This document shows, one piece after another, positions 18,301 through 26,175 of a DNA stretch of 64,000 bases. Position 1 is the first letter of the stretch. Each line of letters starts with the position of its first letter. Location: assembly GCF_943193215.1 (NCBI RefSeq), contig NZ_CALPDH010000013.1, forward strand, positions 89,860 through 153,859, written 5' to 3'. This DNA is from Acetatifactor aquisgranensis (GTDB lineage: Bacteria; Bacillota; Clostridia; Lachnospirales; Lachnospiraceae). Below the pieces are notes generated by a model. That model searched no databases. It was not told the origin of the DNA and saw nothing but the letters and a program-made list of their open reading frames with translations. The position numbers were made by a program, and so were the translations under genes.

Positions 18301-18717
18301 ATTCCAGAAAACGACAGGAATATTCTGATGATGGCAATAGGTTGTCAGCTCATAGATTTCCTTGCTGCTTCGGTCTATTTTTCGGTACCATAAATCATCT
18401 TTGCCTTTCCAGGCAGACTCGATAAAAAGTAAATCAGGATCAAAATCACGAATTTCGCTTTCCCAGTTAGCTGGTGTCAGTTCCAACAGCTGACATTCGG
18501 GGCGATAGCTTTCAAGAGTAAACTGATCCATGATTGCGGCAACGCGAAGTTCTTTAAGAGACTTTGCTTTCAGGGAAAAAGAACTTCTGGACACATTTTT
18601 ATCTATCAGAGAATCCAGTAAGGCATTATTTCCTTGTTTCTGCAAATGGTCAATGATTATTTGACGATGCTGTTTTATCTTTTGAATTTGTTCTTCTATC
18701 TCGTTAATGATGTTCAT
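15400..18717 (-). CDS. Multi-domain glycosyltransferase (CgeB-like + GT2-like + beta domain + GT4), 1105 aa
   Basis: Residues 1-375 match CgeB/DUF3880-like proteins, with IAAIMDQFTLESYRPEC, WNKEDPVYTAQF and FEMMASNTITIGNY at the sugar-nucleotide end. Residues 375-560 resemble a diverged GT2 domain (MIAMVARCDNE...DDYYGPNYL). Residues 600-720 form a beta-sandwich with an IVHKIILG ending, like a carbohydrate-binding module. Residues 730-1105 are a GT4 domain (VLVISNQYPTHEALY, IWCHGSDIHPWW, VPTRWDSQGVSRDEAM). At least two transfer activities are likely. The first two domains are paralogous to the protein at 20016-21671. Confidence 0.85.
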   Translation of the reverse strand: MNIINEIEEQIQKIKQHRQIIIDHLQKQGNNALLDSLIDKNVSRSSFSLKAKSLKELRVAAIMDQFTLESYRPECQLLELTPANWESEIRDFDPDLLFIESAWKGKDDLWYRKIDRSSKEIYELTTYCHHQNIPVVFWNKEDPVYTAQFMTTASMADIVFTTDIDCVQRYKTELEHDRVYHLHFAAQPLLHNPIEKYERKDKFCFAGAYYHKYKHRAEIFDKFAKIFIRTKGLDIYDRNYQNARPEHAFPESYNPYILGSLPSSQIDIAYKGYMYGINMNSVQQSQTMFARRVFEMMASNTITIGNYSRGLKNYFGDLTICTDDDRTMEHCLQEYCSDSHTARKYRLAGLRAVLSEHLYEDRLNYIVEKVFGVNLKPQLPMIAMVARCDNESQVAHALKSYQRQSYPHKKLYILGQQTVNDTADIINLTQKEAEDISASLEEIDFYACLCGDDYYGPNYLTDLALTCRYGAYSGIGKAMYYDFDHGQYTLQASQKTYCMVPTLQSRRSIIGTELTSGFSLWQVGEKDNTWNNENLFTIDVFNYCANYSKDSCAFVDDLVICDKGIPLKKIENNAEKISSQDLSGTPVEIIIGNTLAQQMKASKRIVCETAGNSFKITSHLQEGVHEYIFTNQNYFLENLVQENVLKVKFDAEGDLDCICVCVFYDSEGKKIEPQYPKAKITTDLTVPAGSKSIKLGFRPKGTGSFIVHKIILGSGIGSVDEAACFLCRSNVLVISNQYPTHEALYRNMFVHKRILCYKEKGYTFDVMRINPQIQDSYREFDGINVVDGGQTMLTSILDSGEIGIICVHFLDAMMWDVLRHYTKQLKILIWCHGSDIHPWWRRKYNYKNSEEETQAKLASEKKESMWNDIFEHIEEYPNIHFVFVSKTFATEIFEDYNLHLPQGSYSIIHNCIDTALFNYVPKQAEQRTKILSIRPFASNQYANDLTVKCIHELAKKDYFNQLNIRILGDGILFDKVIKSLRKYKNVLCERRFLHQNEIAELHKEYGLFLVPTRWDSQGVSRDEAMSSGLVPITNAIAAIPEFVDETCGILTSGEDYMAMADGIDELYHKPELFLQMSANAAARIRSQTSKEHTIDRELMLIDPHK

Positions 18718-18726
18718 GACAGTCTC

Positions 18727-19983
18727 CTATTTTAGAATGTTTAATACTCTAAGGCGATAATAAATTTTCAAAGCCAATTTGCCATACCATTTGCTGGATA
18801 ATTTGGCCCAACGTTGTTTGTACAGCTCATTTTCCTGTCTTAGTAGCTGCAATTCTCTTTGCTGGGTCTGTATGAGATGTTTGGCACGCAACAGCACCTG
18901 AACCTGTGAATCCTGGGAAAGTATTAGGTTTGCTAATTCCTGAGCAAACTTATAATCCTGAGTTTGGATTTCTTGTAGCTGATGCTCCAATCTATTCTTT
19001 TCGTTCTTTATTGAAAGTAGGTATTCTTTCTGCTCTTTTGCTTTTTGTTCAACATAGAGCAAATCCTTTTCCTGTTCTTGAATCTTTTGTCTGACATAGA
19101 GCAAATCCTTTTCCTGTTCTTGAATCTTTTGTCTCACATGGAACAATTCCTCTTTCTGCTTGGCATTATACTGCTTCAAGTCCTCAATAATAGCGTTTTT
19201 TGCGTTTACCCATCCCTTTGTGGTGATATAATTTTGATAATATTTATTGGTACGGTTCAGGTTATTGAAATGTTGTGCCAAAATATTCATAATATCTGCA
19301 TTAGGGATATTGGCATGGCGTATTGGAGCTAAAAATAGTACATTAAAGCCTTCTACATCAGCCATAACATAGTTCATAGTCAATAAAGAATCAATAACAT
19401 GGCGGAAAGATTCTTCTGATACTTCAATCCATAAATCAGGATGGTGCAGTTCTATTACATGCTGCATACCGGCCAGCACGCTTTCCTCGAAGCCTTCTGT
19501 ATCGATTTTGACAAAGTCGACCTGACTCAGCCCGCGTTCGGATACAAATGAATCAATATCGGTTATGCTGATATCTCCGGAATCGCTTATATTTGTGTCA
19601 AGTGTGGTCGCTCCATAATTATCTTCAGAAAAGTTCAGTACATTGGAATATCCTTTGCATGCGCCCACACCATAATTTACCGGAAAAACATTTTTCAGAG
19701 AATTGTTTGCAATATTATTGGAGAGCCTTTCATAATTGACATTATAGGGCTCGAAAGAATATATTGCGGCATATTGCATATTTTTTGCCCAGAAGAGAGT
19801 ATGGTTTCCGAGGTTGGCACCGATATCAAGTATAAATTTGCTGTCTCTGATATAAGGAAGCCATTTTTCCAATATGGAATTCTCGTAAAATGAATTTTGT
19901 TTTTTTATGGTCTCAAAGACATAATCGCCTTCGATGCCCTCTATGATCAAATCATTTACTGAGGCAGCAGAAATCTTTTCCAT
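18727..19983 (-). CDS. FkbM-family methyltransferase with C-terminal coiled coil, 418 aa
   Basis: Residues 40-230 hold the FkbM methyltransferase: the SAM-binding loop ILDIGANLGNHTLF, then FEPYNVNYERL, and VDFKVIDTEGFEES-type motif (VKIDTEGFEESVLAGM). From about residue 255 to 390 the protein is a long Gln/Glu/Lys coiled coil with a 14-residue tandem repeat. It ends in a basic amphipathic helix (WYGKLALKIYYRLRVLNILK). It likely O-methylates a sugar; the coiled coil may tether it to partners at the membrane. It starts 32 bases after the upstream gene and ends 9 bases before the next. Confidence 0.85.
   Translation of the reverse strand: MEKISAASVNDLIIEGIEGDYVFETIKKQNSFYENSILEKWLPYIRDSKFILDIGANLGNHTLFWAKNMQYAAIYSFEPYNVNYERLSNNIANNSLKNVFPVNYGVGACKGYSNVLNFSEDNYGATTLDTNISDSGDISITDIDSFVSERGLSQVDFVKIDTEGFEESVLAGMQHVIELHHPDLWIEVSEESFRHVIDSLLTMNYVMADVEGFNVLFLAPIRHANIPNADIMNILAQHFNNLNRTNKYYQNYITTKGWVNAKNAIIEDLKQYNAKQKEELFHVRQKIQEQEKDLLYVRQKIQEQEKDLLYVEQKAKEQKEYLLSIKNEKNRLEHQLQEIQTQDYKFAQELANLILSQDSQVQVLLRAKHLIQTQQRELQLLRQENELYKQRWAKLSSKWYGKLALKIYYRLRVLNILK
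19052..19142. repeat. 42-bp tandem repeat in FkbM coiled coil
   Basis: Two near-identical 42-base units (19052-19093, 19094-19135) and the start of a degenerate third encode the 14-residue repeat VRQKIQEQEKDLLY. Because 42 is divisible by 3, copy change would lengthen or shorten the coiled coil without a frameshift. Confidence 0.8.
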
Positions 19984-20015
19984 ACGGTTCTATTCCTTTC
20001 TGAAATGAACAAAGA

Positions 20016-21671
20016 TTAAAACAATTCCATGTCTTCCACATCTTTGCACTTAACGCAATGTGTATTTTCGCAATAATTCCACTCATCAATATAGAAGACT
20101 TTTCCCCATAAAGCATTAAGGGTAAAAAAATCCCATATTGTCATCCGGGATACAAACTCTATATTGATAATGGCGCGTCTGACAGCAACATTATCCCCAT
20201 AGCAATAAGGAGTCCCGGAATGATGGTGCAAAGCGCTTTCCGTGATAGAATAAAACGCATTTTTCCCGATGATTCTGGAATCGCAGTATCGGAGCGTATA
20301 TATGAGGTCGTATAAATAGTTGGGAGCATAATAATCCCAAGGATGAAAATAAGCAATATATTCAGAGGACACGGTATCTCCAAGAAGACTTTGCATTGTG
20401 TGTTCATGAGAGCTAATGTCAGGTGTTCCCAGGGCCAACTCATCTCCATAGAAGAGAAACAGCTGTTTCTTATCATAAGTCTGGGCCTTGAATTCTTCTA
20501 TAATCCATTGATATTCCAGTTCGTTTTGAACCTGTGAGATAACTGTAATACATGGAAGAGATTTTTTCAGACTGAGGTTGTATACAGTTTTGACTATATC
20601 GCTTAACCGGTCTTCATATAAATGCGCTGTTAATATTTCGCGTAAACCCAACAATCTATATTTATGAACGGCAGCCTCTGTGGCACAATAGTTTTCCAGT
20701 TTATCAATTAAAACGTTTGCATCATTCGTACATATAGTTCTGTTCCCAAAATAATTCTCCAGTCCTTTAGCATAGTTTCCAACTGTAACCGTGTTGGATG
20801 CCATAAGTTCAAATACCCGCCGGGAAAACATCGTGCTGGAGGAAGTGACTGTATTCATGTTGATGCCAAAAATATATCCTTTGTGTGCCTTTTCGATTTC
20901 ATCTGCCTTTAAATTTCCTAAAATGTAAGGCTTATATTTGGAGGGGAATTTATAAGCCGAATGCCTTTTCCCATATTCTCTGTCATAAATCGCAAGACCT
21001 TTGGTTGAAAGAAAAACCTGTGCAAAACGTTCAAATACCTCCGCACGTTCCGGATAACAGCGATAATAAGCTCCTGCAAAGCAAAATTTATCCTGACGAT
21101 TACCGATTTCGATTGGATTATGGATTCTGGGCTGTGCAGCGAAATGTAAGTGATAGATTTTGTTCGTTCCCAGGCGGGAACGATATTGAGGAATCATATC
21201 ACTGTCTGTGGTAAAAACAAAATCTGCTGTTTTCGCTATAATCAGAAAATCTTCAAAATGAAAAGGATCTTCTTTATTCCAGAAAATAATTGGAATATGC
21301 TTCTTATGGCAATAACTTGCCAGCGCAAAATATTCTTTGCTGCCATGGGCGATTTTGTCTTTCCATAGTCCGTGGTTTCCGTTCCATGCGGATTCTACAA
21401 AAAGCATATCCGGCTGAAAAGAAGCCAGTTCCTGTTCAAAGTTATCTGGACTGACTCCAAAAAGCACACATTCGGGCTGATAACAAAAAAAGGTAAATTC
21501 GTCCATGATGGCAGCAATCTTTAACTCTTTTAAGGTAACAGCATCTGTATGAAATTCCGGAGTATCTAAATTCAGAGAAATCCCTTTATCAGAAAGAAAG
21601 CTCTCTATACGTTTTCTGGCTGCAAGGATGCTTTTACGTTCATATCCTAGTTCCCCATAATCAAATTTCAT
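20016..21671 (-). CDS. CgeB-like glycosyltransferase with GT2-like C-terminal domain, 551 aa
   Basis: Residues 50-360 align by eye with the N-terminal domain of the 1105-residue protein: ELKIAAIMDEFTFFCYQPEC, IFWNKEDPFHFEDF, FCFAGAYYRCYPERAEVF and FELMASNTVTVGNYAKGL. Residues 360-551 are a shortened GT2-like domain with AYFHPWDYYAPNYL at the expected metal site region. It is probably a cytoplasmic polymer-building transferase. The gene lies 4 bases downstream of the small coiled-coil gene. The pair of paralogues in one operon suggests duplication followed by domain gain. Confidence 0.8.
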   Translation of the reverse strand: MKFDYGELGYERKSILAARKRIESFLSDKGISLNLDTPEFHTDAVTLKELKIAAIMDEFTFFCYQPECVLFGVSPDNFEQELASFQPDMLFVESAWNGNHGLWKDKIAHGSKEYFALASYCHKKHIPIIFWNKEDPFHFEDFLIIAKTADFVFTTDSDMIPQYRSRLGTNKIYHLHFAAQPRIHNPIEIGNRQDKFCFAGAYYRCYPERAEVFERFAQVFLSTKGLAIYDREYGKRHSAYKFPSKYKPYILGNLKADEIEKAHKGYIFGINMNTVTSSSTMFSRRVFELMASNTVTVGNYAKGLENYFGNRTICTNDANVLIDKLENYCATEAAVHKYRLLGLREILTAHLYEDRLSDIVKTVYNLSLKKSLPCITVISQVQNELEYQWIIEEFKAQTYDKKQLFLFYGDELALGTPDISSHEHTMQSLLGDTVSSEYIAYFHPWDYYAPNYLYDLIYTLRYCDSRIIGKNAFYSITESALHHHSGTPYCYGDNVAVRRAIINIEFVSRMTIWDFFTLNALWGKVFYIDEWNYCENTHCVKCKDVEDMELF

Positions 21672-21675
21672 GCAC

Positions 21676-21927
21676 TTACCTCATTTGCCGTAACTTATGA
21701 TATAAATGATACAGCCTTAATCCTGCTCTGCTGAGCGGGTTGTTGGTAAGGAGAGATAATTTTCTTTCATATTCCGTATTCTTTTCGGATAGAAAATCAT
21801 TTTCTGCTTCAAGGATGCGAAGTTGTCCTTTTAAATCTTGCAGGTATTCTTCTGATTTACGAAGTTGCCTTGCACATTGTATCAATTCAGACTGATATTC
21901 TTTTTCCCAATTATTAGATAAAATCAT
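21676..21927 (-). CDS. Small coiled-coil protein, 83 aa
   Basis: The ATG overlaps the ABC ATPase stop codon as ATGA, showing a real translationally coupled gene. Residues 10-60 are a coiled coil (EYLQDLKGQLRILEAENDFL). The end is a basic amphipathic helix (SRAGLRLYHLYHKLRQMR), the same plan as the tails of the FkbM protein and several glycosyltransferases here. No enzyme domain is present. It may be a free-standing adaptor that brings tailed enzymes to the exporter; this is inference. No family name recognised. Confidence 0.6.
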   Translation of the reverse strand: MILSNNWEKEYQSELIQCARQLRKSEEYLQDLKGQLRILEAENDFLSEKNTEYERKLSLLTNNPLSRAGLRLYHLYHKLRQMR

Positions 21928-22727
21928 TTGCTTAAATATTTTTCCTGATATTCTGATAAAGTAGGTTTAAATTCAGCTCTTTCACTGTTTGTCATCGCAT
22001 TGAATTCCCGCGCAAATCCGCAATAGGGTGCAATGATTCGGGATGGAACATCAATTCCCAGAATATTCCCACGATGAAGCCATAATACCTTGTCACAAAA
22101 GGTTTCCATCTGAGTGACGGAATGGCTTACAAATAGGATGGTTTTTCCGTTTTTCTTGAATTCATCCATTTTTGCCAGACATTTATCGGAGAAACTGTTG
22201 TCTCCAACAGCTAATGCCTCGTCGATAATCAAGATATCAGGATCCATGTGTATGGATATGGAAAAACCCAGGCGGGAGCGCATGCCGCTGGAATAGGTAC
22301 GCAACGGCTGCTCGATATGTTCGCCAATATCGGCGAATTCGATGATGTCATCCCGGATAGCGATGATCTGCTTATCGGTCAGTCCCATCAGCAGTCCCTT
22401 GTATCGGATATTTTCCAAACCTGTCAAGTGATTTTCCATACCTGCATTGGCGGACAGCATATTTACTTCTCCGGTGACTTTTATGCTCCCTTTGCTGGGA
22501 GAGGTGATTCCCGTTATGATACTGGAAAGAGTGGATTTACCGGAACCATTCATTCCGATAATTCCGGTAATTTCTCCTTTTTTAAATTCCAGATTGATAT
22601 CCTGTAAGGCGGTGAACTGTTTTGGCATATAGCGAAAAGAAAAAAGGGTCCGCAGCCTTTCGCGGTCGCTTTTGAACATGGGATATTCTTTCCACATATT
22701 TTCTATCTTGACAGCTGTTTCGCTCAA
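21924..22727 (-). CDS. Polysaccharide ABC exporter ATP-binding subunit (Wzt/TagH-like), 267 aa
   Basis: The start chosen is the TTG at 22727, preceded by AGAGGT seven bases upstream and lying just after the permease stop. The longer open frame upstream is the antisense-like shadow of the permease gene. Walker A is GMNGSGKST, signature YSSGMRSRLGFSI, Walker B DILIIDEALAVGD, with the H-loop in LFVSHSV. This is the TagH/Wzt class powering export of finished lipid-linked polymers. It lacks the long C-terminal carbohydrate-binding domain of E. coli O9a Wzt. The partner permease is immediately upstream. Confidence 0.9.
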   Translation of the reverse strand: MSETAVKIENMWKEYPMFKSDRERLRTLFSFRYMPKQFTALQDINLEFKKGEITGIIGMNGSGKSTLSSIITGITSPSKGSIKVTGEVNMLSANAGMENHLTGLENIRYKGLLMGLTDKQIIAIRDDIIEFADIGEHIEQPLRTYSSGMRSRLGFSISIHMDPDILIIDEALAVGDNSFSDKCLAKMDEFKKNGKTILFVSHSVTQMETFCDKVLWLHRGNILGIDVPSRIIAPYCGFAREFNAMTNSERAEFKPTLSEYQEKYLSK

Positions 22728-22738
22728 ATCAATTACCT

Positions 22739-23545
22739 CTATAGCAAATCGATAAACTGTTTTCTGAATTTCATATGCATATTGCTTCCGATTACAAATA
22801 GAATGAGAGTAATACTCCAAAAATATAGCATCTGTCGCCAGTGGTACAATAATCCATGGGGATAGAGCAGGCTTTCGCGGTATCCTTCCACCAGGTAATA
22901 AAAAGGATTCAGCTTCAATACAAAAACCAAAGTAGGATTCAAAGACAGCTGACTCCATACGATTGGGGTGATATAGAACAACAATCGTATGGCAGAACTG
23001 AGGAACTTCTGAAAGTCTTTGAAAAGTACTGTAATGGAAGAGAACAGCAGCGACAAGGCAATTAAAAAGCATAGTCCACTGAACATGAAATAAATTAGCT
23101 GCAGATTTCGCAGGGAGAATCTGACTCCTGCGCAAATCATGACAACAAATATCACTAACAATGCCCAGATATGTCCTATAAACTGCGATAAAACAGTTTT
23201 TACCGGTACAATGGCGAGAGGAAAGCGCATCCGTTTCAATATGTTGGAATAAGCATATATGCTTGTAGCCGAGGACTGCATTGCGCCGCTGATATAAAAC
23301 CATGGAATAATACCCGCTATCATCCAAATCAGATAGGGATAATCATCCTGAGGGGAGGCTTGCCTCAGCCCTATGGCAAATACGAACCAATATACAAAAA
23401 TCTGTAGGGCAGGGTTGAAAAAATTCCACAAGAACCCAAACATAGTACCATAATTTTGAGCTTTCAGTTCATAATTAGCCAATCGTATCAATCGATAACG
23501 GTTCTGCCAATTTTCTGTTATAACTGTTTTCACTGATTGAAACAT
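22739..23545 (-). CDS. Polysaccharide ABC exporter permease (Wzm/TagG-like), 268 aa
   Basis: ABC-2 type membrane protein with about six transmembrane segments. Typical motifs are ANYELKAQNYGTMFGFLWNFFNPALQ at the N-terminal coupling helix region (residues 23-48) and LNPFYYLVEGYRESLLY near 215. It forms the membrane pore for the ATPase that follows after 11 bases. The pair would export the polymer made by cluster A. Confidence 0.9.
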   Translation of the reverse strand: MFQSVKTVITENWQNRYRLIRLANYELKAQNYGTMFGFLWNFFNPALQIFVYWFVFAIGLRQASPQDDYPYLIWMIAGIIPWFYISGAMQSSATSIYAYSNILKRMRFPLAIVPVKTVLSQFIGHIWALLVIFVVMICAGVRFSLRNLQLIYFMFSGLCFLIALSLLFSSITVLFKDFQKFLSSAIRLLFYITPIVWSQLSLNPTLVFVLKLNPFYYLVEGYRESLLYPHGLLYHWRQMLYFWSITLILFVIGSNMHMKFRKQFIDLL

Positions 23546-23556
23546 ATACCGTTTTC

Positions 23557-24816
23557 CTATTTTTTATATTGATAGATATTACCATAATTAATAATCTCAA
23601 GTCCGCTGCCAGGCTGTTCCTTTACAATGTTCTTGGTATCAAATAGAACAGAATGGCGCATTTTTTTGGCCAGCTCTCTGTGAGGCAGTTCTTTGTATTC
23701 ATTGTGGTCGACTAAAACAAGTATTAAATCTGCATTTTCCACGGCCTGCTCCAGTGTTACAAAATCGGCTCTGGCTACATGGGAATCATGAACCGCAATG
23801 TTCATGCCCTCGTTTTTGAGCAGGCTGATGATTTCCAATGCAGGGCTTTCGCGTATATCATCCACATTCCCTTTATAAGTAGCTCCAAAGACGGCAATCT
23901 TGGGGTTTTCGATTTCCTTTATGAGCATCTTGGCCTTATCCGCTACATATGCCGGCATGCTGCAGTTGGTATCCCTGGCCAGTTTGATAATCTGAGCCCG
24001 TTCGGGTGCCTTGGCATAAATGAAATAAGGATCAATTGCAAGGCAGTGTCCGCCAACTCCAGGCCCGGGCTGATGGATGCTGACGCGTGGATGCTTATTG
24101 GCCATTTCTATTACATCCAGGCAGTTCACATCCAGCTCGTAGCAGATTTTTGCCAGTTCATTAGCCAGGGCGATATTCACATCACGGAAAGTGTTTTCCA
24201 TACATTTTGAGAGTTCTGCAGTCTTTGCTTCTGTCCTGATGATTTCACCTTCCACAAAAGCAGCATAGATATTTGCAGCATGCTCTGTACAGGCGGGGGT
24301 AATGCCGCCGACGATGCGATTGTTGTGCCGTAATTCATAGAGAATCTTGCCGGGCAGGACCCTTTCCGGACAGTGGGCCAGATAGATATCCTTTCCAACG
24401 GTGAAGCCGGCCTCCTCTATGATGGGCTTGACAAAATCATCCATCGATTTCGGAGCAATGGTTGATTCCACGATAACAGTGTTATCTTTTTCCAGATAAG
24501 GGATGACAGATCTGACTCCCTCCAATACATAAGTGAGGTCACAGCTTAAAAGCTCGTCATCATGATTAGGGGTAGGGACTGATATGATATAAGCATCAGC
24601 CTTTTCTGGTTTTGTGGAGGCCCGGAAGCTTCCTGATTCAACACATTCCTTGATGACATCCTCAAGGCCGGGTTCCTCAATATGGATATGTCCCTGATTC
24701 AAGAGTTCTACAACCTCCTGCTTAATGTCGACTCCGACAACCTCGCAATTGTGACTGGCAAACATTGCCGAAGTCGGCAAGCCTATATAGCCTAGGCCGA
24801 TAACACATAATTTCAT
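23557..24816 (-). CDS. wecC: UDP-N-acetyl-D-mannosamine dehydrogenase, 419 aa
   Basis: The start is the ATG at 24816 after AAGGAGCAGGAGAAG; an in-frame upstream start would add 13 unlikely residues. The N-terminal NAD fold is LCVIGLGYIGLPTSAMFA. The catalytic Cys sits in GPGVGGHCLAIDP near residue 255, and the C-terminal UDP-binding domain follows. It oxidises UDP-ManNAc to UDP-ManNAcA using two NAD+. It lies 20 bases after wecB, so the two make UDP-ManNAcA for the cluster A polymer. UDP-GlcNAc or UDP-GalNAc dehydrogenase paralogues are the main alternative. Confidence 0.9.
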   Translation of the reverse strand: MKLCVIGLGYIGLPTSAMFASHNCEVVGVDIKQEVVELLNQGHIHIEEPGLEDVIKECVESGSFRASTKPEKADAYIISVPTPNHDDELLSCDLTYVLEGVRSVIPYLEKDNTVIVESTIAPKSMDDFVKPIIEEAGFTVGKDIYLAHCPERVLPGKILYELRHNNRIVGGITPACTEHAANIYAAFVEGEIIRTEAKTAELSKCMENTFRDVNIALANELAKICYELDVNCLDVIEMANKHPRVSIHQPGPGVGGHCLAIDPYFIYAKAPERAQIIKLARDTNCSMPAYVADKAKMLIKEIENPKIAVFGATYKGNVDDIRESPALEIISLLKNEGMNIAVHDSHVARADFVTLEQAVENADLILVLVDHNEYKELPHRELAKKMRHSVLFDTKNIVKEQPGSGLEIINYGNIYQYKK

Positions 24817-24836
24817 CTTCTCCTGCTCCTTGTATC

Positions 24837-25955
24837 TTAGTTCTTTTGTGCCCAATCCAAAATTGCTGCTACGATTCGCTCGCTGGCATGTCCATCGCCG
24901 TAGGGATTTACAGCCTTGGCCATTTTGTCATATGCCGCATCATCCGTCAGCAGCAGCTTTGCGTTTTCATAGATTGCCTGTCCGTCAATGCCTGCGACTT
25001 TTACTGTTCCTGCGTCTACAGCTTCCGGTCTTTCGGTTTCCGTACGCAGTACCAGCACTGGGACTCCACAGGAAGGCGCCTCTTCCTGAAGGCCACCGGA
25101 ATCGGTCATGACCAGGTGGCTTCTGGCCATGAGATTGTGCATATCTTCCACATCCAGGGGATTAATCAGATGTACCTGCCCCATATCTCCCAGGATTTCC
25201 GTTGCAATATCCCTCACCGCAGGATTCATGTGTACTGGGTAGACGACTTCTATATCCGGAAAATCCTCAACGATTTTCTTTACAGCCCGGCAGATATTCC
25301 GGAGGGGTTCTCCCAGGTTTTCTCGCCGGTGCGCGGTCATCAGGATACAGCGTCTTCCGGTGAAATTGATGGCACTGATATCAGTATCTTTGTACCGGTA
25401 ATCTTTCTTTACGGTAGTCCGGAACGCATCGACAACTGTATTCCCCGTCACAAAGACCCCGTTTGTGATTCCTTCAGCCTCCAGGTTCTTCCGATTGTTC
25501 TCTGTGGGGGCAAAATGGAGGCTTGCGATTCTTCCGGTAAGGCTCCGGTTCATCTCCTCAGGGAACGGCGAGTATTTGTTGAAAGTCCGCAGCCCTGCTT
25601 CTACATGTCCTACCGGAATCTGCTGGTAGAATGCCGCCAGGGCAGATACGAAAGAGGTCGAGGTATCGCCATGTACCAGTACAATGTCAGGGGCCTCCTG
25701 GGCCAGGATGGGCTCCAGCTTTTCTAAGATGGAGGATGTAATCGTGGTCAATGTCTGCCTTGGGCGCATGATGTCCAGGTTGTATTTGGCTTTTGTGCCA
25801 AATATATCCATGACCTGCTGGAGCATCTCTCTGTGCTGCCCTGTCAGGCATACGGTGCTTTCTATTTCTGGATGCTTTTCCAGTTCTTTTACCAGAGGAC
25901 ACATCTTGATGGCTTCCGGTCTGGTTCCAAATATGCTCATTACTTTGAGGGCCAT
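24837..25955 (-). CDS. wecB: UDP-N-acetylglucosamine 2-epimerase (non-hydrolysing), 372 aa
   Basis: The N-terminus is VMSIFGTRPEAIKMCPLVKEL. Signature segments are VHGDTSTSFVSALAAF, VEAGLRTF with FPEEMNRSLTG, and MTDSGGLQEEAPSCGVPVLV, all diagnostic of WecB/MnaA. It interconverts UDP-GlcNAc and UDP-ManNAc. As first gene of the leftward cluster A it is preceded by AAAAGGACGG and about 210 bp of intergenic DNA. Length is standard. Confidence 0.92.
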   Translation of the reverse strand: MALKVMSIFGTRPEAIKMCPLVKELEKHPEIESTVCLTGQHREMLQQVMDIFGTKAKYNLDIMRPRQTLTTITSSILEKLEPILAQEAPDIVLVHGDTSTSFVSALAAFYQQIPVGHVEAGLRTFNKYSPFPEEMNRSLTGRIASLHFAPTENNRKNLEAEGITNGVFVTGNTVVDAFRTTVKKDYRYKDTDISAINFTGRRCILMTAHRRENLGEPLRNICRAVKKIVEDFPDIEVVYPVHMNPAVRDIATEILGDMGQVHLINPLDVEDMHNLMARSHLVMTDSGGLQEEAPSCGVPVLVLRTETERPEAVDAGTVKVAGIDGQAIYENAKLLLTDDAAYDKMAKAVNPYGDGHASERIVAAILDWAQKN

Positions 25956-26086
25956 GTTGGTTCCGTCCTTTTATCGTTTGATTGTTTTTGTGGGGAAATG
26001 CCAGGGGGATATCTGCCAACCTCTGATAATCCGCCATTATCATGCCTTGATCACAAGCATTCCAGGCACTAGTTTTCATGAAATCC

Positions 26087-26115
26087 TTGTTTTCAAGAAT
26101 GTTTTACAGTATAAT
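26087..26115 (+). promoter_or_regulatory. Promoter for tandem AAA-ATPase/PD-(D/E)XK genes
   Basis: TTGTTT (26087-26092), a 17-base spacer and TATAAT (26110-26115) form a good vegetative promoter facing the ATG at 26176. It lies in the 220-bp gap between wecB (leftward) and this gene (rightward). Confidence 0.6.
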
Positions 26116-26175
26116 TTCTATAAAGGCAGCTGCAAATTCCGTCATAAATTATGCATCAAAGAAAGCGACAGGTAT

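Noticed and set aside
22728..23327. 200-residue N-terminal extension of the ABC ATPase frame
   Set aside because: It overlaps the permease gene on the same strand; the TTG at 22727 has a proper ribosome binding site.
25684..26175. 164-codon N-terminal extension of AAA-ATPase copy 2
   Set aside because: It is antisense to wecB, and the two paralogues begin at the MxRTVSIG start.
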